64,000 nt of DNA, taken from assembly GCF_003063375.1 (NCBI RefSeq), contig NZ_NERY01000001.1, positions 806,001 to 870,000 of the forward strand, read 5' to 3'. Both the position numbers and the translations under genes were made by a program. The notes beneath the pieces were generated by a model. The model did not search any database. It was given only the letters and a program-made list of their open reading frames with translations, and was not told the origin of the DNA. The DNA comes from Limnohabitans sp. MMS-10A-178. Its GTDB lineage: Bacteria; Pseudomonadota; Gammaproteobacteria; Burkholderiales; Burkholderiaceae_C. Of this stretch, positions 15,721 to 25,927 are shown one piece after another; within the stretch, counting starts at the first letter, position 1; every line of letters begins with the position of its first letter.

Positions 15721-18328
15721 AGGAGCACAAGTGCCCAGCACCCCTTCTCTGCCGATGTTGACTCAACATTCTTGGCAACGCTCATTTGAATTGGGTTGGC
15801 GCAACCTTTGGCGAGATTTTCGTTCAGGCGAACTCAACCTGCTCATCATTTCAGTTGTGCTGGCAGTGGCCGCACTCACGGCGGTTGGATTTTTCTCAGA
15901 CCGGTTGCAAGCCGGTTTGTGGCGCGATGCTAGACAGCTTTTGGGCGGCGATGCGGTGGTGGTGAGCGACAAGCCCACACCCGCCAACTTCCAGCAAAAG
16001 GCTCAAGCCTTGGGTCTCAAAACCAATGACACCCTGAGTTTTCCCAGCATGGCACGCGCAGACGATGCCAAAGGTGGCGAAACCAAATTGGTGGCCTTGA
16101 AGGCGGTGTCAGAAGGTTATCCCTTGCGCGGGCAAATGAGTCTGTTGAACCTAGAAGGCAGAGACGCCATCAAACCAGATTTGTCAAAGATCTATCCCGC
16201 TAAACCTACCCGCGAAGTACCTCAACCTGGCCAAGCCTGGGTAGATCCTGCCCTGCTCGAGGTGCTGAATTTGCAACTGGGTGATGCGCTGTGGCTTGGC
16301 GACAAGGCCTTTCAAATAGCGGCGCTCATTGACCGCGAACCAGACCGAGGCGCTGGTTTCATGAACTTTGCACCCAGGGTCATGATTCACCAATCGGATG
16401 TGATGGCCACGGGCTTGATTCAGCCGGCCAGTCGCTTGTCATACCGCATGGCGGTAGCGGGTGAAGCATCGCAAGCCAATGTGCAGCAGTTTTTAAAGTG
16501 GGCTCGCGATGAAGTGGCTAAGCCTGAGGTCAGGGGTATTCAAGTTGAGTCGATGGAGAGTGGTCGCCCTGAAATGCGTCAAACCCTAGACCGTGCCGAG
16601 AAGTTTTTGAATTTGGTGGCTTTGTTGGCAGCGCTTTTGTGCGCGGTGGCGGTAGCACTGGCAGCCAGAACTTTTGCAAGCAAGCACCTTGATGGCTGTG
16701 CTTTGCTGCGTGTGCTAGGGCAGAGCCAAAAAACATTGTCTGTGGCTTATGCCTTCGAATTCATCACTGCAGGTTTGGCTGCCAGTTTGTTGGGCGTCAT
16801 CATGGGCTATGGCATTCACCATGCCTTTATTTGGTTGCTGGCTGGATTGGTCGATGTGCAATTGCCGCCAAGCTCTGGTGCACCGGCGCTGTTGGGCTTG
16901 GGCATGGGCCTGACCTTGTTGTTGGCGTTTGGTTTGCCGCCTGTTTTGCAGTTGGCCAAAGTGCCTGCCATGCGCGTTATTCGCCGCGACATGGGTGGAC
17001 TGCAGCCAGCTTCTTTGGGTGTCCTGCTCACGGGTTTAGTAGGCTTCGCGGGTGCCTTGATGTGGGCTAGCCGCGATGTCAAACTGGGTTTGATGACGGT
17101 CGGTGGTTTTGCAATAGCCACCTCGATGTTTGCGGGCGCCACCTGGTTGGTTTTGAAGTTGCTGCGCAAGTGGGTGCCCAGCGACACCACACCGCGTTGG
17201 TTGCTGTTGGCCACGAGGCAGGTCATGGCACGGCCGGTGTATGCCGTGGTGCAAGTGAGTGCTTTGTCTGTGGGCTTGCTGGCCTTGGTCTTGTTGGTGT
17301 TGCTCAGAACCGATTTGATCAGCAGTTGGCGCAAGGCCACGCCAGTCAATGCACCCGATCGATTTGTGATCAATGTCCAGCCCGATCAAACTCAAGCGTT
17401 TCAAGACAAATTGAGCCAAGTGGGTGTGAAAGATTACGACTGGTATCCCATGATTCGAGGGCGCTTGGTAGCGGTCAACGGCCGAGAAACCAGTCCGCAA
17501 GATTACACCGATGAGCGTGCCAAACGCTTGGTCGATCGTGAATTCAACTTGTCGGCCCACGCTACCCAGCCCGAGCACAACGCGGTGGTGAAAGGGCAGT
17601 GGCAGGAAGGCGAAAAAGATGCTGTGAGTGTTGAAGTTGGCATTGCTCAAACGCTGGGTTTGAAGATGGGCGATCGTTTGCGATTTGATGTGGGGGGTGT
17701 GATTTCAGAGGGCCGAGTGACATCATTGCGCAAAGTGGATTGGGGCTCTATGCGAGCCAACTTTTTTGTGATTTACCCTGTCGACAATTTGCCAGAAGTG
17801 CCCTTGAGTTACATGGCCGCTTTTAAAACTCCCGATGTACCTGCCTTCGAGCGCAATTTGCTGCAGCAGTTTCCCAACGTCACCAGTGTCGACTTGCGGG
17901 CCTCCTTGATGCAAGTGCAAAAGGTTTTAGATCAGGTCATTCGCGCCGTTGAGTTCTTGTTTGCCTTCACTTTGATGGCGGGCTTGCTGGTACTCACTGC
18001 AGCAGTAACCTCGACACGCGAAGAGCGCAAACGCGAATTTGCCATCATGCGCGCCTTGGGCGCTACGGGCCGTTTGCTTAGTCAAGTGCAAACAGCCGAG
18101 CTGATGGGTGTTGGGCTGATGGCGGGTTTCTTGGCCAGCATGGTGGCCGAGTTGGTGGGCTGGGGCTTGGCGCGCTTTGTCTTTGAATTTGAATGGACTG
18201 CTTCGCTGTGGGTGCCAGTGGCTGGCGCACTCACTGGTGCGGTGTTGGCTTGGGTTGCGGGCTGGTGGGGTTTGGCGGAAGTGCTTCGCCAACCCGTGTC
18301 GCAAACTTTGCGTCAAGCGTCTGAGTAA
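15707..18328 (+). CDS. FtsX-like ABC transporter permease (YbbP type)
   Basis: An 873-residue membrane protein of the large FtsX/MacB-like permease class. One transmembrane helix lies near residues 44–62 (LLIISVVLAVAALTAVGF). A periplasmic domain follows, then helices near 300–430, further helices at about 440–545, a second periplasmic domain, and a C-terminal set after EERKREFAIMRALGATG. Homologues such as YbbP pair with an ATPase (YbbA) and are linked to lipid or lipoprotein handling. No such ATPase gene lies nearby. The start overlaps fdhD, so it may be translationally coupled although functionally unrelated. Confidence 0.85.
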   Translation: MMQAEGAQVPSTPSLPMLTQHSWQRSFELGWRNLWRDFRSGELNLLIISVVLAVAALTAVGFFSDRLQAGLWRDARQLLGGDAVVVSDKPTPANFQQKAQALGLKTNDTLSFPSMARADDAKGGETKLVALKAVSEGYPLRGQMSLLNLEGRDAIKPDLSKIYPAKPTREVPQPGQAWVDPALLEVLNLQLGDALWLGDKAFQIAALIDREPDRGAGFMNFAPRVMIHQSDVMATGLIQPASRLSYRMAVAGEASQANVQQFLKWARDEVAKPEVRGIQVESMESGRPEMRQTLDRAEKFLNLVALLAALLCAVAVALAARTFASKHLDGCALLRVLGQSQKTLSVAYAFEFITAGLAASLLGVIMGYGIHHAFIWLLAGLVDVQLPPSSGAPALLGLGMGLTLLLAFGLPPVLQLAKVPAMRVIRRDMGGLQPASLGVLLTGLVGFAGALMWASRDVKLGLMTVGGFAIATSMFAGATWLVLKLLRKWVPSDTTPRWLLLATRQVMARPVYAVVQVSALSVGLLALVLLVLLRTDLISSWRKATPVNAPDRFVINVQPDQTQAFQDKLSQVGVKDYDWYPMIRGRLVAVNGRETSPQDYTDERAKRLVDREFNLSAHATQPEHNAVVKGQWQEGEKDAVSVEVGIAQTLGLKMGDRLRFDVGGVISEGRVTSLRKVDWGSMRANFFVIYPVDNLPEVPLSYMAAFKTPDVPAFERNLLQQFPNVTSVDLRASLMQVQKVLDQVIRAVEFLFAFTLMAGLLVLTAAVTSTREERKREFAIMRALGATGRLLSQVQTAELMGVGLMAGFLASMVAELVGWGLARFVFEFEWTASLWVPVAGALTGAVLAWVAGWWGLAEVLRQPVSQTLRQASE

Positions 18329-18355
18329 ATCAAGACGCTGTGTCAAGAAGCTGTG

Positions 18356-18991
18356 TCAAGACGGTGTGAGCAACACCACCAATGCACCGGCGCCACCTTC
18401 AGCCGGTTTGGCTTGAACAAAAGCCATGACTTGATTTTTTTGTACCAGCCAACTGTGCACTTTGGATTTGAGCACAGGCGTTTTGCCTGGTGATCCCAAA
18501 CCTTTGCCATGCACCACGCGCACACACCGAATACCGTGCTTGTGTGCATCGCGAATGAAGGTGGTGAGCGCCAAGCGCGCCTCGTCGCTGCGCAGGCCAT
18601 GCAAATCGATTTCACGCTGAATAGCCCAGTCGCCTTTGCGCAACTTGCGTGTGACCTCGGGCCCCACCGTGGGGCGCCTGAAGCTCAGGGCATCGTCGGT
18701 GTCTAGCAAGGTACTCACATCGAACTCATCGCTCAAGGAATCTTGAATGACTTGGGCTTCGTCTTTTTTAAGCTGTGTGGCAATAGGCTGGCGCGGTTGA
18801 ATGGGGAGATGCGCTTTGTTGTGAGCAGGTAACGGAGCCACTTTGCCTATGGCGCGTGAAAAAAGATTTTTATCTGCTTCTGCCTTGCGAATGGCTGCAG
18901 CGCGCGCGGCCTCCTCAGCAGCTGCTTGGGCCTGCGCCGCCGCAATTTGCTTTTGAACTTTTTTGAGATCTTGAAGCGATTGGAATTTCAC
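18356..18991 (-). CDS. Smr/MutS2-type domain endonuclease-like protein
   Basis: The protein (211 residues) begins KFQSLQDLKKVQKQIAAAQAQAAAEEAARAA, a charged helical or coiled-coil stretch. It ends in an Smr domain with REIDLHGLRSDEARLALTTF near 125 and VRVVHGKGLGSPG near 160, the typical LHG and HGKG motifs. Smr domains cut or bind branched or stalled nucleic acids. I prefer a GTG start at 18991, matching the usual MKF start; a TTG at 19009 would add six residues. It lies just downstream of radC on the same strand and converges with the permease gene. Confidence 0.85.
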   Translation of the reverse strand: MKFQSLQDLKKVQKQIAAAQAQAAAEEAARAAAIRKAEADKNLFSRAIGKVAPLPAHNKAHLPIQPRQPIATQLKKDEAQVIQDSLSDEFDVSTLLDTDDALSFRRPTVGPEVTRKLRKGDWAIQREIDLHGLRSDEARLALTTFIRDAHKHGIRCVRVVHGKGLGSPGKTPVLKSKVHSWLVQKNQVMAFVQAKPAEGGAGALVVLLTPS

Positions 18992-19033
18992 CAGCCAATG
19001 TTGCCACAAGCTTTGCAGGTTTTGAGGGCGGGT

Positions 19034-19714
19034 TTACAAAACACCTTGTTCGGCCATTGAAAAGGCCTGCCCGGGCCCCACGATCACATGGTCTAGAACC
19101 CTGACATCGACCATGGCCAAGGCCGATTTCAAACTCTGGGTGAGGTGCAAATCGGCAGGGCTGGGGTGCACCGAGCCACTGGGATGGTTGTGCGCCAACA
19201 CAACGGCTGCGCTGTGGTGATGCAAGGCCCTAAGTACCACCTCGCGCGGATAGACACTGGTTTGACTCAAAGTGCCCCGAAACAAGGTTTCCATGCACAA
19301 GAGCCTGTGCTGGGCGTCTAAAAACATCATTGCAAACACCTCGTGAGTTTGGTGTGCCAAGTGAAGTTGCAAATAAAACTGCACGCTGGCGGCGCTTTGC
19401 ATCACCTCGCGTCTGGAAAGTTGCTGTGCCATGGCCCGTTTGGCCAATTCAATGACGGCCATCAGCTCGGATTGTTTGGCGGGCCCTAAGCCTTTGATGG
19501 CATGTTGGTAGGCTGGTGGTGTGAGCAGTAAATTGGCCAATCCCCCACTGGCCAGCAGCATGTCTTGTGCCAATTGCAGCACATTTCGGCCTGCCGCTCC
19601 GGTTCTGAGGAGCAGGGCCAACAACTCGGTATCGCTTAAAGCGCTGGGCCCGCGGGTGAGCATTTTTTCGCGGGGACGAGTGTCTGGGGGTAATTCTTGG
19701 AGCTTCATGGGCAT
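19034..19714 (-). CDS. radC: RadC family JAB-domain protein
   Basis: A 226-residue protein with an N-terminal helix-hairpin-helix region (about 22–95) and a C-terminal JAB/MPN-like domain. The metal motif is HNHPSG, with His175, His177 and Asp188 as ligands and a nearby Ser. Despite the name, RadC is not a proven repair protein; the family is often DNA-associated. The translation start overlaps a 7-bp inverted repeat (19709–19733). A second ATG two codons in is possible. Divergent from fkpB. Confidence 0.9.
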   Translation of the reverse strand: MPMKLQELPPDTRPREKMLTRGPSALSDTELLALLLRTGAAGRNVLQLAQDMLLASGGLANLLLTPPAYQHAIKGLGPAKQSELMAVIELAKRAMAQQLSRREVMQSAASVQFYLQLHLAHQTHEVFAMMFLDAQHRLLCMETLFRGTLSQTSVYPREVVLRALHHHSAAVVLAHNHPSGSVHPSPADLHLTQSLKSALAMVDVRVLDHVIVGPGQAFSMAEQGVL

Positions 19715-19733
19715 TCTATTCAGATAAATGCCC
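19709..19733. repeat. Inverted repeat over the radC start
   Basis: GGGCATT at 19709–19715 and AATGCCC at 19727–19733 form a perfect 7-bp stem with an 11-nt loop. It includes the radC start codon, so it could act as an operator or hide the start in the mRNA. Confidence 0.35.
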
Positions 19734-19901
19734 CAGATTCAGACTTTTTGGGGCGAAAGCCTTAGAAGCTTTTTACAATGGCGCATTGGACCAATGAGTC
19801 TGAGCCAAAACCCCGGTCTTTGGGGCGGTTAGGATTTTCATTGGCCTGCATTGAATTGCGTTTCCTGAGCATTTGAAGTCTCATTCTCAGAATTTAGATT
19901 T

Positions 19902-20345
19902 ATGACCACAGTCCAAGCCGGATCTTTTTTAACGCTGCATTACCGTTTGGCCGGTCCTCAGGGAACGCTCATCAATACTTTTGAAGACAAGCCTGCCACG
20001 TTGTCATTGGGATCTGGCGAACTGTCGCCCGGTATGGAAGCGGCTTTGATTGGTTTAGAAGAGGGCGTTCGCACCACGTTTGAGTTGGCCTCGGGCGTGG
20101 CATTTGGCGATCGCAACCCCGATATGCAGCAATGGGTGGCGCGCAAGTTGATGGCCCAGTTGGGTGCTGCACAAGAACACTATGTGCCTGGCGATGTGGT
20201 GCAGTTTCCCACGCCCGATGGCCATGGCACTTATGCCGGTGCTGTGGTTCAGGTGGCCGAAGATGGCGCAGTGTTGTTTGACTTCAACCATCCACTGGCA
20301 GGCCATCCCGTCACGTTTGAAGTGCATGTCATTGGTATTTTGTAA
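19902..20345 (+). CDS. fkpB: FKBP-type peptidyl-prolyl isomerase, SlpA/FkpB type
   Basis: This 147-residue protein has a single FKBP fold with an inserted flap. Visible features are LTLHYRLAGPQGTLINTF at 8–25, SLGSGELSPGMEAALIGLEEG at about 35–55, FGDRNPDMQQW near 68, and DFNHPLAGHPVTFEVHVIGI at the end. The DFNHPLAG signature marks the SlyD/SlpA subgroup. It is probably cytosolic. Neighbouring ispH begins 15 bp downstream, an arrangement seen in E. coli too (fkpB-ispH). Confidence 0.92.
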   Translation: MTTVQAGSFLTLHYRLAGPQGTLINTFEDKPATLSLGSGELSPGMEAALIGLEEGVRTTFELASGVAFGDRNPDMQQWVARKLMAQLGAAQEHYVPGDVVQFPTPDGHGTYAGAVVQVAEDGAVLFDFNHPLAGHPVTFEVHVIGIL

Positions 20346-20360
20346 ATCCACATTAGAAAG

Positions 20361-21317
20361 ATGAAAGAGACTATGGGCGTACAAGAAATTTTGTTGGCTG
20401 AGCCTCGTGGATTCTGCGCCGGCGTTGACCGTGCCATCGACATTGTCGAAGCAGCCATTGCCAAATTTGGCCGACCTATTTATGTGCGCCATGAAATTGT
20501 GCACAACACCTATGTGGTCAACGATCTCAAAACCAAGGGCGCCATCTTCATTGAAGAATTGAGCGATGTACCGCCCGGCGCCACCTTGGTGTTCAGCGCG
20601 CATGGGGTGAGCAAGGCAGTTCAGGCCGAAGCAGAAGCGCGGGGCTTTAACATTTTTGATGCCACTTGCCCCTTGGTCTCCAAGGTGCATGTGGAAGTGG
20701 CCAAGCTGCACAAAGAAGGCTACGAGTTCATCATGATTGGGCATAAGGGCCACCCCGAGGTAGAAGGCACCATGGGCCAATTGCCCGATGGCATTCACTT
20801 GGTGGAAGATGTGCACGATGTGGTCAACGCCCGTCCCAAGCAAACCGAACTTTTGGCAGTAGTGACCCAAACCACCTTGAGTGTGGACGACGCTGCCGAA
20901 ATTTTGCAAGCAGTGAAACTGCGCTTTCCCAAAGTGCGTGAACCCAAACAACAAGACATTTGCTACGCCACTCAAAACCGGCAAGATGCGGTCAAACTGA
21001 TGGCCCCTCAAATTGATGTGTTGGTGGTGGTGGGCAGCCCCACCAGCTCCAACAGCAACCGTCTGCGTGAGTTGGGCAGCAGAATGGGCGCCGATAGCTA
21101 CATGATTGACAGCGCCGAAGAATTGCAAAATGAATGGTTCGTTGGCAAACACCGCGTAGGCCTCACCGCTGGAGCTTCTGCCCCCGAAGTGCTGGTGCAA
21201 GATGTGATTCATCGCTTGCGCGACCTGGGCGCAACATCCATTCGCAAATTGGATGGCGTGACCGAAACCATCAAATTCCCTTTGCCCAAGGGCCTCAAAT
21301 TAAACGATGGCCACTGA
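20361..21317 (+). CDS. ispH: 4-hydroxy-3-methylbut-2-enyl diphosphate reductase IspH
   Basis: The last enzyme of the MEP isoprenoid pathway, reducing HMBPP to IPP and DMAPP with a 4Fe-4S cluster. Three conserved cysteines are seen: LAEPRGFCAGVDRAI (Cys19), FDATCPLV near 105, and QQDICYATQNRQ near 203. TQTTLSVDD, GSPTSSNSNRL and VGLTAGASAPE are also typical. 318 residues is the usual length. A second ATG at 20373 begins MGVQEILLAEPRG with AAAGAG close ahead and may be the true start. Confidence 0.96.
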   Translation: MKETMGVQEILLAEPRGFCAGVDRAIDIVEAAIAKFGRPIYVRHEIVHNTYVVNDLKTKGAIFIEELSDVPPGATLVFSAHGVSKAVQAEAEARGFNIFDATCPLVSKVHVEVAKLHKEGYEFIMIGHKGHPEVEGTMGQLPDGIHLVEDVHDVVNARPKQTELLAVVTQTTLSVDDAAEILQAVKLRFPKVREPKQQDICYATQNRQDAVKLMAPQIDVLVVVGSPTSSNSNRLRELGSRMGADSYMIDSAEELQNEWFVGKHRVGLTAGASAPEVLVQDVIHRLRDLGATSIRKLDGVTETIKFPLPKGLKLNDGH

Positions 21318-22667
<1,350 letters not shown>

Positions 22668-22681
22668 AGGCTACTGATAGA

Positions 22682-22707
22682 ATTTGCGGCAGTGACCAGC
22701 CGCAAAT
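22682..22707 (+). repeat. Inverted repeat between serS and tRNA-Ser
   Basis: ATTTGCGGC and GCCGCAAAT form a perfect 9-bp stem around AGTGACCA. No T run follows, so it is at best a weak terminator for serS. A TAGAAT at 22678–22683 could be the -10 box for the tRNA, placing the repeat at the transcript start. Confidence 0.4.
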
Positions 22708-22716
22708 GTGAATGTA

Positions 22717-22806
22717 GGAGAAGTGGCAGAGTGGTCGAATGTACCTGACTCGAAATCAGGCGTGGTGGCAACATCACCGTGGGTTCGAATCCCACCTTCT
22801 CCGCCA
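22717..22806 (+). tRNA. tRNA-Ser(CGA)
   Basis: A 90-nt class II tRNA with an encoded CCA end. The acceptor arms are GGAGAAG and CTTCTCC, the anticodon stem is CCTGA/TCAGG, and the 7-nt loop CTCGAAA gives anticodon CGA (codon UCG). A long variable arm (GCGTGGTGGCAACATCACC region) and GGTTCGAATCC T-arm are clear. Confidence 0.97.
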
Positions 22807-22814
22807 AGTTAATT

Positions 22815-22841
22815 GCCTCGCTAGATTGCTAGGCTTTTTTT
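22815..22841 (+). terminator. Rho-independent terminator of tRNA-Ser
   Basis: GCCTcGC pairs with GCTAGGC (one mismatch) around a short loop, followed by seven T. The T run directly abuts the left end of the first copy of the doublet repeat. Confidence 0.75.
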
Positions 22842-23058
22842 GCTGAGCTCGCTGGGCGAGGGTGAGGTGGGTGGGTTCCTCATACTGGAGTACCAGAAAT
22901 CGTCACCCACCCACCTCACCCTCACCCAGCTGCGAACAGCAGTGTTGGTGTTCAGAAATTTTTCGCGTTAGAAAGTTGAGTGGTTAGCGTATTGGGGGCT
23001 GACGATTTCTGGTACCCCAGTATGAGGAAGCCCCCAATACGCTAACCACTCAACGCTC
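22841..23058. repeat. Inverted-doublet hairpin repeat, copy 1
   Basis: Hairpin A spans 22851–22930: 25-nt arms (GCTGGGCGAGGG… and its complement, one mismatch) around a 30-nt loop at 22876–22905 that begins TTCCTCATACTGG and ends AAATCGTCA. A TGCTG/CAGCA pair extends the base. A 44-bp spacer follows. Hairpin B spans 22975–23054: perfect 25-bp arms (GTTGAGTGGTTAGCG…/…CGCTAACCACTCAAC) around the same 30-nt core in reverse orientation with one base changed. With the flanks it fills most of the gap between tRNA-Ser and the next gene. Nothing else is seen in 22,842–23,109. Confidence 0.9.
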
Positions 23059-23109
23059 TATCTAAAAATAGAAACAGCTAATCCAATTCTTCATCCTTCA
23101 AATTAACCC

Positions 23110-24237
23110 ATGTTGAAATCTCGCAAAGCCTTCGTATTGCTTGCAGTCTCCGCATTGGCATGTGCGCTGCTAGCAGCCTGCGTCAGCATGGCGCCTCGCG
23201 CCAACCCCGACTACGACGCCAGCAAACCACACCACCGCCCTGACGGATTTTCTAACCGCTACTCAGAACGATCCGACAAGCCAGGCTTGCTGCGTTGGCA
23301 ATGGGAGCGCATGCGAGACGGCTTGCCCAAGCCGCCAGCTAAGCCCATCGTGGGTATTGAGCCAAACCTTGAATTGATCAACAGCGACAGCACGCAGCCC
23401 AGAGTGACATGGGTTGGACATTCAACGCTGCTGGTTCAAATCGATGGCCTGAATCTTTTAACAGACCCTCACTGGGGACAACGTGCCTCACCCTTTAGTT
23501 TTGCAGGCCCCAAACGGCATCAAGCACCTGGCATTGCGTTCGACAAACTTCCAAAAATCGATGCTGTGGTGATCTCACATAACCACTGGGATCATTTGGA
23601 CCAAGAAACTGTTCAGGCCCTCATGGATCGTCATTCAGGCATTCGTTTCTTTGTGCCGCTTGGCATTCAGCATTGGTTCAAGAAAGAAGTCAAAGGCGCT
23701 GTTCTGGAGGGCCCTTCGCGCAACGTCATTGCGCTAGACTGGGATCAACACACCAGCATCAAAGGCAAAACAAAAAACCTAGAGTTGCATTTTCTGGCCG
23801 TGCAGCACTGGAGTGCGCGGTCAATTGGCGATCGCTACGAAACCCTTTGGGGCAGTTGGGCCTTCATACACCCAGATTTTCGATTTTGGTTTTCTGGCGA
23901 CCTTGCCTACTCGCGTGACACCAAAGACATTGGAGAGCGAATGGGTGGCTTCGATTTGGCAGCCATTGCAATTGGCGCTTATGAACCTCGGTGGTTTATG
24001 AAGGACTCTCATGTCAATCCTTCAGAGGCACTGCAGGTTCAGAAGGATGTGAAAGCCAAAGCGGCCATGGGCATTCACTGGGGCACATTTGATGGCATGA
24101 GCGATGAGCCTTTAGACCAAGCGCCGAAAGACTTAGAGATTGCCAAGAAAGAGTCTTCTGTGCCTTTGAACTTCTTTGTGCTCAAGCATGGAGAGAGCTG
24201 GTTCTTGGAAAAAATCAATTCACGGCTTGCAAAATAA
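23110..24237 (+). CDS. Metallo-beta-lactamase-fold lipoprotein (RomA/NAPE-PLD-like)
   Basis: A 375-residue protein with a lipoprotein signal (LLAAC, Cys24). The metal motif is HNHWDH at 157–162, and further ligands are expected in AVQHWSARS, FSGDLAYSRD and GIHWGTFDG. This pattern fits the COG2220 group (UlaG, RomA and NAPE-PLD relatives), which are hydrolases acting on phosphodiesters or lactones; a membrane lipid substrate is possible. It is probably attached to the inner or outer membrane. It is the first gene of the repeat-flanked island, and its 3' end overlaps the convergent next gene by 23 bp. Confidence 0.85.
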   Translation: MLKSRKAFVLLAVSALACALLAACVSMAPRANPDYDASKPHHRPDGFSNRYSERSDKPGLLRWQWERMRDGLPKPPAKPIVGIEPNLELINSDSTQPRVTWVGHSTLLVQIDGLNLLTDPHWGQRASPFSFAGPKRHQAPGIAFDKLPKIDAVVISHNHWDHLDQETVQALMDRHSGIRFFVPLGIQHWFKKEVKGAVLEGPSRNVIALDWDQHTSIKGKTKNLELHFLAVQHWSARSIGDRYETLWGSWAFIHPDFRFWFSGDLAYSRDTKDIGERMGGFDLAAIAIGAYEPRWFMKDSHVNPSEALQVQKDVKAKAAMGIHWGTFDGMSDEPLDQAPKDLEIAKKESSVPLNFFVLKHGESWFLEKINSRLAK

Positions 24238-25279
24238 TCTCGATGGCGTACTCGGTGGGCAGCGTGCCGGTCTGTTGAAACCAAATGGTCATCGGACCTT
24301 CGCCGAGTTTCTCTGGAGAGATATTGGCAAGGACATTGCGGTTTAAGTCTGCAGGCCCCATGTGACCATAAACGAGCATGCGGCTAACGTCTACGCCAGC
24401 ATCAAACACGTTGCTTGATTGAATTGCATAAAACGCAATGGCATCTTCTGACACATAGCGAACCAGCCTGACCGACTTAACTCGGTGGTTCTTGGGAATG
24501 TCCCACCGAACATAGTCAGCGTCGCCACGAACAACAACGCCATGAATGAGCATTGTGAGCAAACCTTCAGCCATTTTGCTGGGTTGCAGTGGGTTGGTTG
24601 ATGCCTCATGGCTCATGCTCGAACCTGCTGCTTGCAGATCAAAGACTTGCGAGGCCGATGCGTTGCCGGCCAAATCGACCTGGCGAATCCAAACCATGCT
24701 CAGCCCATTCCCTAAAGTACCCAAAGCAGAGCCGCTGCCTGCATGCCAGCTAATCTGGTTGTCTAGCGAATACTCCCACTTTGCATTCGCTTCAAGGCCT
24801 GTTACTTGAAGTGACCGCGTGAAGCCGTCAACGCTTGAGCTCACAGCCACAGGTGCTGGCGCCATGGTGTCTAGGACGCACGTCACCACAACGATCTCAG
24901 ATTTATTGCCTGCGTCGTCGCGTGCTCTAACCCAAATCATTTTCGGGCCATCACCTTTCACTTCAAAGGATTTGCCGGAGCCTATGGTCCAGGTGACGCC
25001 TTGGTCCAAAGAGAACTCCCAAGAATAATCACTGTCTACTGCCCAGAGTCCATTTCGGGTAACGCCATCGCTCACGCTCAATCCGGTGTCTGAAAATGAC
25101 AGTTTGGGCGGCTTTAAGGTGATGGCGCCAGTGCTAGGCGGATTGGATGTTCCAGGTGGATTTGACGAACTTATTGCGTCCCCCGCTCCTCCTGACCCTC
25201 CGCACGCAACGATCAATGAGAGAAAGCCAAGGCTCCCAAAAAGAAACAATCGTCTGACAAGAACACCCATCGAATTCAT
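24215..25279 (-). CDS. Putative lipoprotein with tandem Ig-like repeats
   Basis: A 354-residue protein starting at the ATG at 25279, where a signal peptide ends in a lipobox (LIVAC) followed by a glycine/serine linker. Two tandem beta-rich repeats of about 90 residues share W.(Y/F)SLD…W..GSG, then MVWIRQ or MIWVRA, then AGN. Such units occur in bacterial surface and adhesin proteins. The C-terminal 120 residues form an unassigned domain. An upstream in-frame start at 25357 would place coding ahead of the signal peptide and is less likely. Function unknown; surface exposure is inferred. Confidence 0.7.
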   Translation of the reverse strand: MNSMGVLVRRLFLFGSLGFLSLIVACGGSGGAGDAISSSNPPGTSNPPSTGAITLKPPKLSFSDTGLSVSDGVTRNGLWAVDSDYSWEFSLDQGVTWTIGSGKSFEVKGDGPKMIWVRARDDAGNKSEIVVVTCVLDTMAPAPVAVSSSVDGFTRSLQVTGLEANAKWEYSLDNQISWHAGSGSALGTLGNGLSMVWIRQVDLAGNASASQVFDLQAAGSSMSHEASTNPLQPSKMAEGLLTMLIHGVVVRGDADYVRWDIPKNHRVKSVRLVRYVSEDAIAFYAIQSSNVFDAGVDVSRMLVYGHMGPADLNRNVLANISPEKLGEGPMTIWFQQTGTLPTEYAIEIILQAVN

Positions 25280-25399
25280 ACCATCACTTTTTAATAAAAA
25301 ATTGATTTGATGGTGTTGGTCAATTGTGACAATTCCGTGAATTGCCATGGTGTACAAAAGCCTATTGGCTTGTAAGTGCTTGATCTAGGTCTGGTGGAT

Positions 25400-25918
25400 T
25401 CAGTTGAAAGATTTTGAGCGAGGGTCAAAACAACGGATCAACTGGCTAGGAATTTCGGGTACTTGTGTTTTGAGATAAGTTCGAATTAATGGCGCTGCCA
25501 GCCAAGGTTTGGTATGGCCACTCCAAATGCCACGCGGCACAATTTGCTGTTCACTGTCAGTCATTTGAAGTGTGACAAAAGCGGGCAGAAGTGTCTCAAA
25601 CTCTACCTCTGCCAAGCTCCATGTTCCAAGGGTCCAAATGCCAGCAATTTGCGCAGATTGAGATTGCGGTGGGCTGTAGGCTTGAATGGCTTTGTGAATG
25701 GCTTGAAAGGTTGCTTCGCTTTCTTTTGGTTCAGTCACACCTTTGCAATTCTGAGTGTGCGAAAGCCATTGGTTTTGAATTTTGCCAAGAATGTCGATTT
25801 CTATGCCGTCTACCACCATCAAGTAGCTGTGGTCAGCAGCTTTGAAGCTGATGTGCGAGGCAATGACGCCAACTAAGACGATGAGCAATAGCGGTAGGGC
25901 TACTTTCTTTTTCATCAT
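25400..25918 (-). CDS. Hypothetical single-pass membrane or exported protein
   Basis: A 172-residue protein whose start MMKKKVALPLLLIVLVGVIASHI is a signal anchor or signal peptide. The rest is soluble, with two cysteines (QNCKGV and IRCFDP) that could pair in the periplasm. I recognise no family. The reading frame stays open upstream through hairpin A of repeat copy 2, but that part would encode repeat-derived sequence and is not counted. The start lies about 10 bp from the repeat, so the element may carry its promoter or influence its mRNA. Confidence 0.6.
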   Translation of the reverse strand: MMKKKVALPLLLIVLVGVIASHISFKAADHSYLMVVDGIEIDILGKIQNQWLSHTQNCKGVTEPKESEATFQAIHKAIQAYSPPQSQSAQIAGIWTLGTWSLAEVEFETLLPAFVTLQMTDSEQQIVPRGIWSGHTKPWLAAPLIRTYLKTQVPEIPSQLIRCFDPRSKSFN

Positions 25919-25927
25919 TGGATTATG

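Noticed and set aside
22682..22707. Inverted repeat after serS as a full rho-independent terminator
   Set aside because: The stem is perfect, but it is followed by GTGAATGT rather than a T run, and it may coincide with the tRNA promoter start site.
22975..23054. Hairpin B as an integron attC site, since its ends fit GTTRRRY (GTTGAGT) and RYYYAAC (CTCAAC type)
   Set aside because: The order is inside out: attC begins with RYYYAAC and ends with GTTRRRY. Stems are perfect instead of bulged, gene directions are mixed, and no integrase gene is visible.
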